Positions 44,506-51,705 are shown, counted from the stretch's first letter. The stretch is DNA of 64,000 nucleotides from Ruminococcoides intestinihominis (GCF_040096285.1 NZ_JBBMEY010000001.1:62001-126000); one strand, 5' to 3'. Numbers and translations are program-made. Notes: generated by a model from the letters alone, not told the origin.

Positions 44506-45237
44506 TTATTCTTCTTCAGCTGCTTCTTCTTCAACAACTTCAGCAGCACCCATCTGACCTTCTCTGCCTTCGATAACAGCGTCAGCCATTGCACCGGCGA
44601 TTAGCTTAACTGCACGGATAGCGTCATCGTTACCAGGGATAACATAGTCGATTTCGTCTGGGTCACAGTTTGTATCAACAATAGCAACGATAGGAATATT
44701 TAGCTTCTTTGCTTCTGCAACTGCGATTCTTTCTTTTCTTGGGTCGATGATAAATAGAGCACCTGGAAGTTCATCCATGTCCTTAATACCACCTAGGAAT
44801 TTTTCAAGCTTTTCAATTTCAAGGTTTAGCTTGATAACTTCCTTCTTTGGTAGAAGATCAAATGTACCGTCTTCTTCCATGGCACGAAGCTGCTTTAGAC
44901 GAGCAACTCTTCTTCTGATTGTTGTGAAGTTAGTCATCATACCACCAAGCCATCTAGCATTTACATAGAAAGCACCGGCACGAAGAGCTTCTTCCTTAAC
45001 AGATTCCTGAGCCTGTTTCTTTGTACCAACGAAAAGAACGCTCTTACCTTCTGTTGAGATTTCCTTTACGAAGTTATAAGCTTCGTCAAGTTTCTTAACG
45101 GTTTTCTGTAAATCAATAATATAGATACCGTTTCTTTCTGTGAAGATGTATTCTGCCATTTTAGGGTTCCATCTTCTTGTCTGGTGACCAAAGTGTACAC
45201 CAGCTTCTAATAGCTGTTTCATTGAAACTACTGCCAT
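44506..45237 (-). CDS. rpsB: 30S ribosomal protein S2
   Basis: 243 residues from the ATG at 45,237, which follows AGGAGG; the upstream in-frame ATG lies in the leader. Blocks: MKQLLEAGVHFGHQTRRWNPKM, GIYIIDLQKT, FVGTKKQAQE, RWLGGMMTNF and PIVAIVDTNCDPD. The acidic C-terminal tail (EEEAAEEE) is usual. First gene of rpsB-tsf. Confidence 0.98.
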   Translation of the reverse strand: MAVVSMKQLLEAGVHFGHQTRRWNPKMAEYIFTERNGIYIIDLQKTVKKLDEAYNFVKEISTEGKSVLFVGTKKQAQESVKEEALRAGAFYVNARWLGGMMTNFTTIRRRVARLKQLRAMEEDGTFDLLPKKEVIKLNLEIEKLEKFLGGIKDMDELPGALFIIDPRKERIAVAEAKKLNIPIVAIVDTNCDPDEIDYVIPGNDDAIRAVKLIAGAMADAVIEGREGQMGAAEVVEEEAAEEE

Positions 45238-45249
45238 TTTTAATTTCCT

Positions 45250-45339
45250 CCTTAGGTTAAATCCTCCGTGAGTGTTATTGATTTTAATTGCCGAAGTTAA
45301 GTTACCACCATGACAATTAGCACCCACGTGCGTAATGCG
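45250..45339 (-). ncRNA. S2-type ribosomal leader RNA of rpsB
   Basis: The roughly 90-base leader between the inferred transcription start and the rpsB ribosome binding site closes on itself: CGTGGGTG (45,321-45,328) pairs with CACTCACG (45,267-45,274) over eight positions. An inner TAATTG/CAATTA helix and GGTGGTAAC sit in between. Several rpsB leaders bind S2 for autoregulation; family membership here is inferred from structure and position. Confidence 0.65.
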
Positions 45340-45345
45340 ATTGAT

Positions 45346-45374
45346 ATTTTATCATAAATAAAATAAAAAATCAA
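45346..45374 (-). promoter_or_regulatory. Sigma-A promoter of rpsB-tsf, -35 inside a terminator arm
   Basis: TTGATT at 45,369-45,374, 17 bases and TAAAAT at 45,346-45,351 on the minus strand. The -35 box is part of the 3' arm of the terminator of the preceding hydrolase gene. Confidence 0.78.
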
Positions 45375-45405
45375 GTGCTTTTGTAAGAAAAACACTTGAT
45401 TTTTT
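45361..45405 (-). terminator. Terminator of the SleB-like hydrolase gene
   Basis: AAAAAATCAAGTG and CACTTGATTTTTT pair over 13 positions around a 15-base loop on the minus strand, ending in a T-run. The hydrolase stop is 28 bases upstream. Confidence 0.85.
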
Positions 45406-45432
45406 ATAGTTTTATGTAATTTTAAGTATTGA

Positions 45433-46311
45433 TTATCTGTCAAAGAACCTTACATCTTTATATGTAAGCAAATAATCTTGTGATTCATGCCATTTGCTTT
45501 CACATAGTCTAGGATTATAGAAATATAAAATTCTATGCTGAACTGCTGAATGACCTTCTTCTAGAATGTACTTAACTGCTTTTCTTGCTGCATCATTTGG
45601 CTTGTACTTAATACTGCCATCATAACCGTAACCTCTTCTTACAGAATCAATAGATTTAAAGTTGCCCATTACATATGTATCTCTAATAGCCTGAGCTACA
45701 AGGCAACAACCGTAAAATCCCATTGAACCGGCTTCACCCATTACAAGTCTGCCTGCAATGTCAAGGTCTTTATCAGTCATCTTGATTTTTACACCATCAT
45801 ACTGATAATTAGGGTCAGGATTTTTAATAGCAATTAAGTAACCGGCAGAAAGTTGTCTTTTCTTAGAGCTTTCACTTGGTTCGGAAAGTGTACGCAACTT
45901 AGTACCCTTAACATCTTGATTCTTCTTTACATGGTAATAATCAAGAGTTTCGGTTTCGTACTCTCTTGTAGTAGTTGTTGTTTTAATCTGTTCTTCAGAA
46001 CCTTTTTCTATTGGAGTTCTGTGGTTTTTCTTAACAGCTACTTGGTATTGCTTTGTTGATGACTGAGTAGTTGGCTTAGTTACCTGATGAGTAGTTGAAG
46101 AAATTTCAGCTTCACCAAACATATCAAAGGCATTACCATAACCCATACCAACATACTCGTCACTTTCATCACTATTTAAAGAACCTTTTTCGTCCTCATA
46201 AGCAATTTCGGTTAGTGCAGTAACCCTTGGATAAAGTATAGCCAGTGGAGTTAAAGTTATAGCAACAACAAGAAAAACAATCAATAATCTTACTTTCATT
46301 GATTTACTCAT
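45433..46311 (-). CDS. SleB/CwlJ-like cell wall hydrolase
   Basis: 292 residues. An N-terminal hydrophobic segment (residues 8-28) anchors or exports it; residues about 35-160 are a Ser/Thr-rich low-complexity linker. The C-terminal Hydrolase_2 domain has RLVMGEAGSMGFYGCCLVAQAIRDTY, with the catalytic glutamate in GEAG, and ends in HRILYFYNPRLCESKW. Such enzymes cut muropeptides, often cortex during germination; the linker and the sigma-A-type promoter suggest it may instead act on the vegetative wall. Single-gene unit. Confidence 0.85.
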   Translation of the reverse strand: MSKSMKVRLLIVFLVVAITLTPLAILYPRVTALTEIAYEDEKGSLNSDESDEYVGMGYGNAFDMFGEAEISSTTHQVTKPTTQSSTKQYQVAVKKNHRTPIEKGSEEQIKTTTTTREYETETLDYYHVKKNQDVKGTKLRTLSEPSESSKKRQLSAGYLIAIKNPDPNYQYDGVKIKMTDKDLDIAGRLVMGEAGSMGFYGCCLVAQAIRDTYVMGNFKSIDSVRRGYGYDGSIKYKPNDAARKAVKYILEEGHSAVQHRILYFYNPRLCESKWHESQDYLLTYKDVRFFDR

Positions 46312-46359
46312 TAAAATTCCTCTTTAGTTTTTAATTTGAAGAAAAAACCTTCACTAATT

Positions 46360-46388
46360 ATTATATTACTTTAGAATATGTATTTCAA
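46360..46388 (-). promoter_or_regulatory. Sigma-A promoter of the SleB-like gene
   Basis: TTGAAA at 46,383-46,388, 17 bases and TATAAT at 46,360-46,365 on the minus strand. Confidence 0.78.
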
Positions 46389-46444
46389 CGGATTTTTGCA
46401 CAAGATATTGTGTTAATTAGTGTGCAACATTACCAAATGAATGG

Positions 46445-46738
46445 CTATTTTTGTCTTCTGCGTTTAAAACCCCCAAACATTTTCTTAGGTGGTGGTGTAG
46501 GGATGTTCCAATCTACAAGGATAGTATCCTCTCCTATTAGACCGATTTTTGACCAAGGAATGATAAAATCTTGCTTTCTGCCTAACAAACCAAAGCACCT
46601 AAATCCTCCATAAATTATAAGTGAACAAAGTGTAGCATTACAAGTATCAATCTCTAGGTCATCAACATAACCGATTCTACAACCATTTGAACGATTAATC
46701 ACCTCCTTATGACGAAGTTCATAAAAACTACAATTCAT
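46445..46738 (-). CDS. YlmC/YmxH family sporulation protein (PRC-barrel)
   Basis: 97 residues with a PRC-barrel fold. Family blocks: FYELRHKEVINRSNGCRIGYVDDLEID, LIIYG, PWSKIGLIGEDTILV. In Bacillus the YlmC/YmxH proteins are linked to sporulation but their job is not known. The C-terminus is basic (GGFKRRRQK). The ribosome binding site is GGAGG. A SigE-like promoter may precede it (46,777-46,807). Confidence 0.88.
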   Translation of the reverse strand: MNCSFYELRHKEVINRSNGCRIGYVDDLEIDTCNATLCSLIIYGGFRCFGLLGRKQDFIIPWSKIGLIGEDTILVDWNIPTPPPKKMFGGFKRRRQK

Positions 46739-46762
46739 AGTAACCTCCGTTGACTTTTTAAT

Positions 46763-46791
46763 TTGCCTTTGTTATTATTAATATGTATATA
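46763..46791 (+). promoter_or_regulatory. Possible sigma-A promoter of degV
   Basis: TTGCCT at 46,763-46,768, 17 bases and TATATA at 46,786-46,791 on the plus strand. Moderate match in AT-rich DNA. Confidence 0.5.
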
Positions 46792-46807
46792 AATTTATTA
46801 ATATAAC
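46777..46807 (-). promoter_or_regulatory. Possible SigE-type promoter of the YlmC/YmxH gene
   Basis: On the minus strand GTTATATT (46,800-46,807), 14 bases, then CATATTAAT (46,777-46,785). This resembles the SigE pattern (ATATT, 14-15 bases, CATAnnnT), and SigE itself is encoded at 48,703. The region is AT-rich, so a chance match is possible. Confidence 0.35.
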
Positions 46808-46819
46808 CCGGAGGTTAAT

Positions 46820-47689
46820 ATGGATTATAAATTATTTTGTGATTCAACTTGTGATTTAACTGATGAAATTGCTAAGAAACAAAATATTGAAATTATCCCT
46901 ATGCAATTTTCTGTTGATAACAAAAACTACTCTCATTATCTTGATGAAAGAGAAATGACATTAAGCAACTTTTATGCTGCACTTAAAAATGGTGCTAATG
47001 TAACAACTGCTCAAGTTCAATACGATACATTTGCAAATAGCTTTGAACCGTTCTTAAAGGAAGGTAAGGATATTATTTATATTTGCTTTACTTCCGGTAT
47101 GAGTGGCACATATAACACTTGCAAAATTGCAGTTGAAGAATTGAAGGAAAAGTATCCTGAAAGAAAGATTTGTGTAATTGACTCACTTTCAGCTTCTGTT
47201 GGTGAAGGCTATCTTGCTTATCTTGCCGGTGTTAAGATGAATGAGGGTGCATCATTTAAAGAACTATGTGACTATATTGAAAATACAAAGATGAAAATTT
47301 GTCACTGGTTTGTTGTTGACGATTTAGACCAGCTTAAAAAAGGTGGCAGAATTGGTGCTTTATCAGCAGCTTTCGGTAAGGCATTACAGATTAAGCCTCT
47401 TATCTCTGTTGACAATGACGGTAAGCTAATTGCAGTTGCTAAAATCAGAGGTAATATGAAAACATATTCAACTCTAATTGACAGAGCTAACAGAGATGGT
47501 GTAAACCTAAAGGAACAAACAGTTTTTATTGCACATGCCGAATGTCCTGAAAAAGCTGAAAAGCTAAAAGAAATGGTTGCTCCACTGGTTAAGGAAGTTA
47601 AAATTGTTAAAGTCGGACCAATCATCGGTTCTCATGTTGGTCAAGGTATGTTTGCCCTTACATTCCAAGGTGAAAGAAACTTATCATAA
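46820..47689 (+). CDS. DegV family fatty acid-binding protein
   Basis: 289 residues. DegV proteins bind a fatty acid and, as FakB, present it to the kinase FakA. The start FCDSTCDLTDEIAKK, the loop TTAQVQYDTF, CFTSGMSGTYN and the C-terminal GPIIGSHVGQGMFAL are characteristic. No fakA gene is nearby. GGAGG precedes the ATG. Single-gene unit. Confidence 0.93.
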   Translation: MDYKLFCDSTCDLTDEIAKKQNIEIIPMQFSVDNKNYSHYLDEREMTLSNFYAALKNGANVTTAQVQYDTFANSFEPFLKEGKDIIYICFTSGMSGTYNTCKIAVEELKEKYPERKICVIDSLSASVGEGYLAYLAGVKMNEGASFKELCDYIENTKMKICHWFVVDDLDQLKKGGRIGALSAAFGKALQIKPLISVDNDGKLIAVAKIRGNMKTYSTLIDRANRDGVNLKEQTVFIAHAECPEKAEKLKEMVAPLVKEVKIVKVGPIIGSHVGQGMFALTFQGERNLS

Positions 47690-47713
47690 TTTTAAATTAA
47701 TTTTTACAGAAAG

Positions 47714-47744
47714 AAATCCGTACTCAAATGAGTACGGATTTTTT
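47714..47744 (+). terminator. Terminator of degV
   Basis: AAATCCGTACTCA, a two-base loop and TGAGTACGGATTT form a 13-bp perfect stem followed by TTTTA. It abuts the stop of the convergent small gene at 47,743. Confidence 0.93.
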
Positions 47745-47838
47745 ATCTTTTGTTATGATTTGAAGATTGCAACAGGCACATTAAAAATATTCCTATTAAT
47801 GCTCCTACAAATAATCCTATAATAAAACCTAAAAGCAT
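47743..47838 (-). CDS. DUF3789-type single-pass membrane peptide (31 aa)
   Basis: Minus strand, ATG at 47,836-47,838, TAA at 47,743-47,745. It encodes MLLGFIIGLFVGALIGIFLM followed by CLLQSSNHNKR: a glycine-patterned transmembrane helix (GxxxG-like spacing) and a short polar tail with a cysteine at the membrane edge. This matches the tiny DUF3789 proteins seen in Clostridia. AGGTGA lies nine bases before the ATG; a GTG at 47,850 overlaps that site. The function is unknown. The degV terminator follows the gene in the opposite orientation. Confidence 0.72.
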   Translation of the reverse strand: MLLGFIIGLFVGALIGIFLMCLLQSSNHNKR

Positions 47839-47857
47839 ATTATTGTTCACCTACCCT

Positions 47858-47890
47858 TTGACAATTTTATATTAAGGATTATGAGATAAT
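47858..47890 (+). promoter_or_regulatory. Possible long-spacer promoter of spoIIGA-sigE
   Basis: TTGACA at 47,858-47,863 and GATAAT at 47,885-47,890 are 21 bases apart. The Bacillus spoIIG promoter also has an overlong spacer and needs Spo0A-P. TATGAG at a 16-base spacing is an alternative -10. Confidence 0.4.
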
Positions 47891-47906
47891 ACTTTAGGGT
47901 GAGATA

Positions 47907-48698
47907 ATGACTATTTATATTGACACATTAATTTTTTCTAACATTATTATTGATTACCTCTTACTAAGTATTACTACAAAAATTTTGAAAATTAATTACA
48001 AATTATACAGAATAATTCTTGGTTCACTATTCGGTGGAATTTCTTCTTTAACTATATTATTACCTTGGGGTAATTTCTTATTCAATTTTGTCGTAAAGCT
48101 AACAATAATTTCAATAACAATTCTTATTTCATTTGGTTACATAAATAAAATTACATTTGGTAAAAGAACTTTTGTACTTTTCTTAATTACAAGCTTATTT
48201 AGTGGGCTAATACTTTTTATGTTATCAATTATTAAAAGTGATTTTATTATGATGAAAAACAATATAGTTTACTTCAATATCTCCCCTATATTGTTAATTA
48301 TTTTTACTACTATATCATACTTTATACTTAGTATAATTGAGAAAATTAGGATTGACAGAAAAGATTTAATACACAAAATAACTTTTATTTTCAATGATAA
48401 TAAATATAGTTTTCTCTCAAAATATGATACTTGTTGCAACATAAAAGAACCATTTAGTGGGAATGAAGCAATATTAGTTGAAAAAGAATTGATAAATACA
48501 ATAATTGTTCCTGAAGGTAAAATTAGAATTATTCCTTTTAATTCACTTGGAGGTGAAGGATTGATAGAAGGATTTTTGCCTGATGAACTTTACATAGACA
48601 ATATTAAAATCGAAAAACAAGTTTATATTGGCATTACAAACAACATATTTAAAAATGAAGTGAAGTCTATATTTAACTATAAAAATATATGTGAGTGA
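47907..48698 (+). CDS. spoIIGA: Sigma-E processing peptidase SpoIIGA
   Basis: 263 residues. Five hydrophobic segments fill residues 1-150 (TIYIDTLIFSNIIIDYLLL at the start); the C-terminal half is the aspartic-protease-like domain that cleaves pro-SigE. The catalytic Asp174 is in KYDTCCNIKEPFSG; in Bacillus this motif is DTGN. SLGGEGLIEGFLPDEL matches the usual S-G-x-G-x-L-x-GF-x-PD block. Its end overlaps the start region of sigE, as expected for this pair. Confidence 0.9.
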   Translation: MTIYIDTLIFSNIIIDYLLLSITTKILKINYKLYRIILGSLFGGISSLTILLPWGNFLFNFVVKLTIISITILISFGYINKITFGKRTFVLFLITSLFSGLILFMLSIIKSDFIMMKNNIVYFNISPILLIIFTTISYFILSIIEKIRIDRKDLIHKITFIFNDNKYSFLSKYDTCCNIKEPFSGNEAILVEKELINTIIVPEGKIRIIPFNSLGGEGLIEGFLPDELYIDNIKIEKQVYIGITNNIFKNEVKSIFNYKNICE

Positions 48699-48702
48699 TT
48701 TT

Positions 48703-49398
48703 ATGATTAGACAATTAGTAAATAAAGTAAAGTTAATACTTTGCAAGAATGATGTTTTTTACATTAACAGTAATGAGTCCTTGCCACCACCTTTAACCAA
48801 AGAAGAAGAACAAAATCTGTATAATGAAATTTCTCAAGGAAAAGAAAGCAGTAAAAACAAACTTATTGTTCATAACCTAAGGCTAGTGGTTTATATAGCA
48901 AAAAAGTTTGAAAATTCCGGTGTACCCATTGATGACTTAATTTCTATCGGTACAATCGGACTTATTAAGGCAGTAAACACATTTTCTCCTGAAAGAAGTA
49001 TCAAATTAGCTACATATGCAAGTAGATGTATTGAAAATGAAATACTTATGTATCTTAGAAAAACTTCTAATATGAAAAATGAAGTCTCTATTGAAGAACC
49101 TCTCAACACCGATTGGGACGGTAATGAACTTTTACTATGTGATATTCTTGGTAGTGAAGCTGACATTGTAAACAAAGATATTGAACAGGAACTTGAGAAA
49201 AAGTTACTGCTACAGGCAGTTGACAAACTAAATTCCAGAGAAAAATTGATTATGGAAATGAGGTTTGGATTAAACAGTAAGAAAGAATTTACTCAAAAGC
49301 AGGTTGCTGATGAGTTGGGAATATCACAATCTTACATTTCCAGACTTGAGAAAAAAATAATTAAAAGACTTAGAAACGATTTAAAAAAAGTAGTATAA
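48703..49398 (+). CDS. sigE: Sporulation sigma factor SigE (pro-form)
   Basis: 231 residues from the ATG at 48,703, after GAGTGA; a GTG at 48,691 overlaps spoIIGA. The amphipathic pro-sequence runs to about residue 20, before VFYINSNESLPPPL, the conserved region around the SpoIIGA cleavage site. Region 2 has NLRLVVYIAKKF and IDDLISIGTIGLIKAVNTF; region 4 has TQKQVADELGISQSYISRLEKKI. It directs mother-cell genes, probably including spoIIIA at 63,420. sigG, which usually follows, is absent here. Confidence 0.95.
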   Translation: MIRQLVNKVKLILCKNDVFYINSNESLPPPLTKEEEQNLYNEISQGKESSKNKLIVHNLRLVVYIAKKFENSGVPIDDLISIGTIGLIKAVNTFSPERSIKLATYASRCIENEILMYLRKTSNMKNEVSIEEPLNTDWDGNELLLCDILGSEADIVNKDIEQELEKKLLLQAVDKLNSREKLIMEMRFGLNSKKEFTQKQVADELGISQSYISRLEKKIIKRLRNDLKKVV

Positions 49399-49402
49399 AA
49401 AA

Positions 49403-49462
49403 GAAACACGGTATTGGTATTTCCCTTAGTTTGACTGATTAGAAATACATACCGTGTTTTCT
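49403..49462. terminator. Bidirectional terminator between sigE and lipoprotein gene
   Basis: AAACACGGTAT pairs with ATACCGTGTTT, and the stem extends through a two-base bulge with GTATTTC/GAAATAC. The minus-strand tail is TTTTTTA, the plus-strand tail TTTTCTATT, so it can serve both convergent genes. Confidence 0.85.
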
Positions 49463-49467
49463 ATTAT

Positions 49468-49785
49468 TTATCTGTCCATCTGTGAAGAAACATCTTCGAT
49501 ACCGTCTTCAACATCATCTGCTGCATCTTTTACTGCATCTCCGGCATCTTGAACAACATTACCTGCCTCACCAATTACACCGTCATTATCATTGTTACCG
49601 TTTTTATTATTTGTTGAGTTTTCTGTACTTGAAGTCATTTCTGTTGTGGAAGTGGAAGTTTCCGTTGTAGATTCAGTTGTGGATGTAGTAGTTGAGTCAA
49701 CTTTGCCCTTATCCTTGTTACCACAACCTACAAGAGAAAATGCCAGAATAATTGCCATAAACACAGGTATAATAATTTTTTTCAT
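49468..49785 (-). CDS. Small Ser/Thr-rich lipoprotein
   Basis: 105 residues. A lipoprotein signal peptide ends in LVGC at Cys21, then a charged GNKDKGK stretch and a long Ser/Thr/Glu-rich spacer. The last 35 residues (VVQDAGDAVKDAADDVEDG) form an acidic amphipathic helix like those of small YtxH/CsbD-type proteins. No enzyme motif is seen; function unknown. TGAGGTG is the ribosome binding site. A hairpin terminator lies only 14 bases before the start codon, so expression must involve read-through from the MORN gene. Confidence 0.8.
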   Translation of the reverse strand: MKKIIIPVFMAIILAFSLVGCGNKDKGKVDSTTTSTTESTTETSTSTTEMTSSTENSTNNKNGNNDNDGVIGEAGNVVQDAGDAVKDAADDVEDGIEDVSSQMDR

Positions 49786-49798
49786 TTTATCACCTCAT

Positions 49799-49828
49799 AA
49801 AAAATTACCGTACCACAAGGTACGGTAA
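49799..49828 (-). terminator. Terminator between MORN-repeat gene and lipoprotein gene
   Basis: TTACCGTACC, a four-base loop and GGTACGGTAA form a ten-bp perfect stem followed by TTTTTTA on the minus strand, immediately before the lipoprotein ribosome binding site. Confidence 0.88.
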
Positions 49829-49860
49829 TAGTGTGCAACAAAATAATTAAATTATTAGTT

Positions 49861-51642
49861 TTATGGATAAATAGTTTCAATAATTTTCTTAGCATCATTT
49901 ACCCATTTAAAGATAGTGATACCACCATCTTCTCTGTATTCAACACAAAGTCCTGATTCTTTGCCGTTTTTGAAGTTTGCAATATATGATAATTTACCAT
50001 ATTTATCAAATCTTGCACCTACACCCTCAGGCTTATTGTTACTCCAAGTACCGGCATGGAATGAACCATCAGATGAACGAACACCTACACCAAAGCCATT
50101 ACGCTTATTGTCTTTCCATTCACCTGTATAACAAAGACCACCATTCTTATAATAGAATGAACCAAAACCATTTCGCTTATTGTTTTTGTAGTTACCTTCA
50201 TAAGCAGTTTTGCCATTTGACATTTCAGTTCTACCATAACCATCACGCATACAGTCATCATTAATATCACCGTAGTAACAATACTTTTCATTACCACTAT
50301 TAATAATTAGATCGGCATTTTTGTCAAATCTTTCTGCTTGTGGTGTTTCGTTAACACTTGTAACTACCTTTGGTGGTTCATTTTCTTTACTGCTATTCAT
50401 CATTGCATTTAGAACTTCACGCAAGATTTCTTCATTAGTAAAGTTTGGTGCAACCTTAGTATCATCATCAATAGAATTATCTTCCACTGTTTCTTGTTGT
50501 TCTGTTGGCTTTTCTTCTACTTGATTTTCTTCAACAGCAGTATTTTCGGTTTCTTCTGCTACATCAGTTTCATCGGTAATATCTTCTGTCTTTTCATCAT
50601 TAGTATCGGTAGAATTTTCTTCAATATCACTTGATTCATCAGTATTTTCGGAAGTTTCAACTTCTTCTTTTTCTTCATCAACTACTGTCTCATTAATTTC
50701 AATGTTGCCTTCAATATTTTCCTCGATAGTTGTAGTTTCTTCCGGTTCAACTGTGTTTTCTGAAGTATCATCATATTCAGTTGAAATAGATTCTACTTCA
50801 ACTGTATCTTCATTATCTAAAGCAATATTTTCTAAATCTAATGATGAAGAATCTTCAACATCATCAAATACAGATGGGTTGTCTTCTTCATTAAAATCAA
50901 AATACTCAGACTTAGAAATATCAAAGGTTTGGTTCATATTTTTCTTTAGATTAAAGTCATTGTCTTTAAAATTAAATCCTGTTTCTCTGTCTTCAGGAGT
51001 GTTGTAAACCTTTGGAGCATTTCTATCAGCTATAATAGTTTTTGCTCTTTCTACTTCTCTTTTAACACTTCTGATTTCTTCATCAGTACCAAAATACACA
51101 ACACCTCTATTTGTTAGGGCTGTAACCGTAATATAAGGATTGCGTTCTGCTAAAATTTCAAGTACTTCATCATCTTCATTAATTTCAAGAAGATGTAAGT
51201 CTGCATTAAGGGACTGACCTCTATAATAAAGCACAGGTTCATCACCATTTGTACCACAAGAAACAACAACTGTTTCATTATCTAGAGCAAAAGTAACTGT
51301 CTTGATAATATGGTCATTAGAAAATTCAATAGAACTAACCTGCTTACCTTCATCGTTATAAGTTCTTATTTCATAAGAATTGATAGAAACAATAACAGAT
51401 TCTTCAATGGTCTTTTTGTTCTTCTGAACAACCCACTTCATAGGTTTATTCTTTTCAAGATTGTATGTATATTTAATTGTAAAATCATTGAAATTCTGAA
51501 CAATTTTGTCGGATTGTCTCTTGTTATGCTCAAAAAAGTTCTTTCTAATCTTTGATAGAATATCATCCTTAACACTATAAGGAATGAAAGAATTAAAAGA
51601 CATTCCGTAAATTATCAAATTTTCTTCATAAAATGTGGACAT
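49861..51642 (-). CDS. MORN-repeat protein with unknown N-terminal domain
   Basis: 593 residues. Residues 1 to about 240 form a mixed alpha/beta domain I do not recognise. Residues about 245-400 are a very acidic, probably disordered Glu/Asp/Thr-rich linker. From about 455 there are four or five MORN-type repeats (MRDGYGRTEM, YEGNYKNNKRNGFGSFYYKNG, YTGEWKDNKRNGFG, GTWSNNKPEGVGARF, FKNGKESG). No signal peptide or membrane segment, so it is probably cytoplasmic. MORN repeats elsewhere bind lipids or proteins. It sits about 20 bases after the pfkA hairpin. Confidence 0.85.
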   Translation of the reverse strand: MSTFYEENLIIYGMSFNSFIPYSVKDDILSKIRKNFFEHNKRQSDKIVQNFNDFTIKYTYNLEKNKPMKWVVQKNKKTIEESVIVSINSYEIRTYNDEGKQVSSIEFSNDHIIKTVTFALDNETVVVSCGTNGDEPVLYYRGQSLNADLHLLEINEDDEVLEILAERNPYITVTALTNRGVVYFGTDEEIRSVKREVERAKTIIADRNAPKVYNTPEDRETGFNFKDNDFNLKKNMNQTFDISKSEYFDFNEEDNPSVFDDVEDSSSLDLENIALDNEDTVEVESISTEYDDTSENTVEPEETTTIEENIEGNIEINETVVDEEKEEVETSENTDESSDIEENSTDTNDEKTEDITDETDVAEETENTAVEENQVEEKPTEQQETVEDNSIDDDTKVAPNFTNEEILREVLNAMMNSSKENEPPKVVTSVNETPQAERFDKNADLIINSGNEKYCYYGDINDDCMRDGYGRTEMSNGKTAYEGNYKNNKRNGFGSFYYKNGGLCYTGEWKDNKRNGFGVGVRSSDGSFHAGTWSNNKPEGVGARFDKYGKLSYIANFKNGKESGLCVEYREDGGITIFKWVNDAKKIIETIYP

Positions 51643-51661
51643 AAACTTTGCTCCTTAAAGT

Positions 51662-51687
51662 AAAGGCACAGTTAATAACTGTGCCTT
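51662..51687 (-). terminator. Hairpin after pfkA (weak terminator)
   Basis: AAGGCACAGTT and AACTGTGCCTT pair over 11 positions around a short loop on the minus strand. The tail TTACTTT is poor, so read-through into the MORN gene is likely. Confidence 0.65.
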
Positions 51688-51705
51688 CATTTAGTAATAA
51701 TCGGA

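Noticed and set aside
45238..45327. N-terminal extension of S2 by 30 residues
   Set aside because: The strong AGGAGG site and the conserved MKQLLEAGVHFGHQ start fix the ATG at 45,237; the extra sequence is the structured leader.
46418..49839. The 11-mer GTTGCACACTA found twice on the minus strand (46,418-46,428 and 49,829-49,839)
   Set aside because: The two copies have different settings; one forms a hairpin without a T-run. In AT-rich DNA of this length a shared 11-mer is expected by chance.
50321..51007. Ser/Val-rich open frames on the plus strand opposite the MORN gene
   Set aside because: They are antisense shadows of the acidic Glu/Thr-rich linker and have no start signals.
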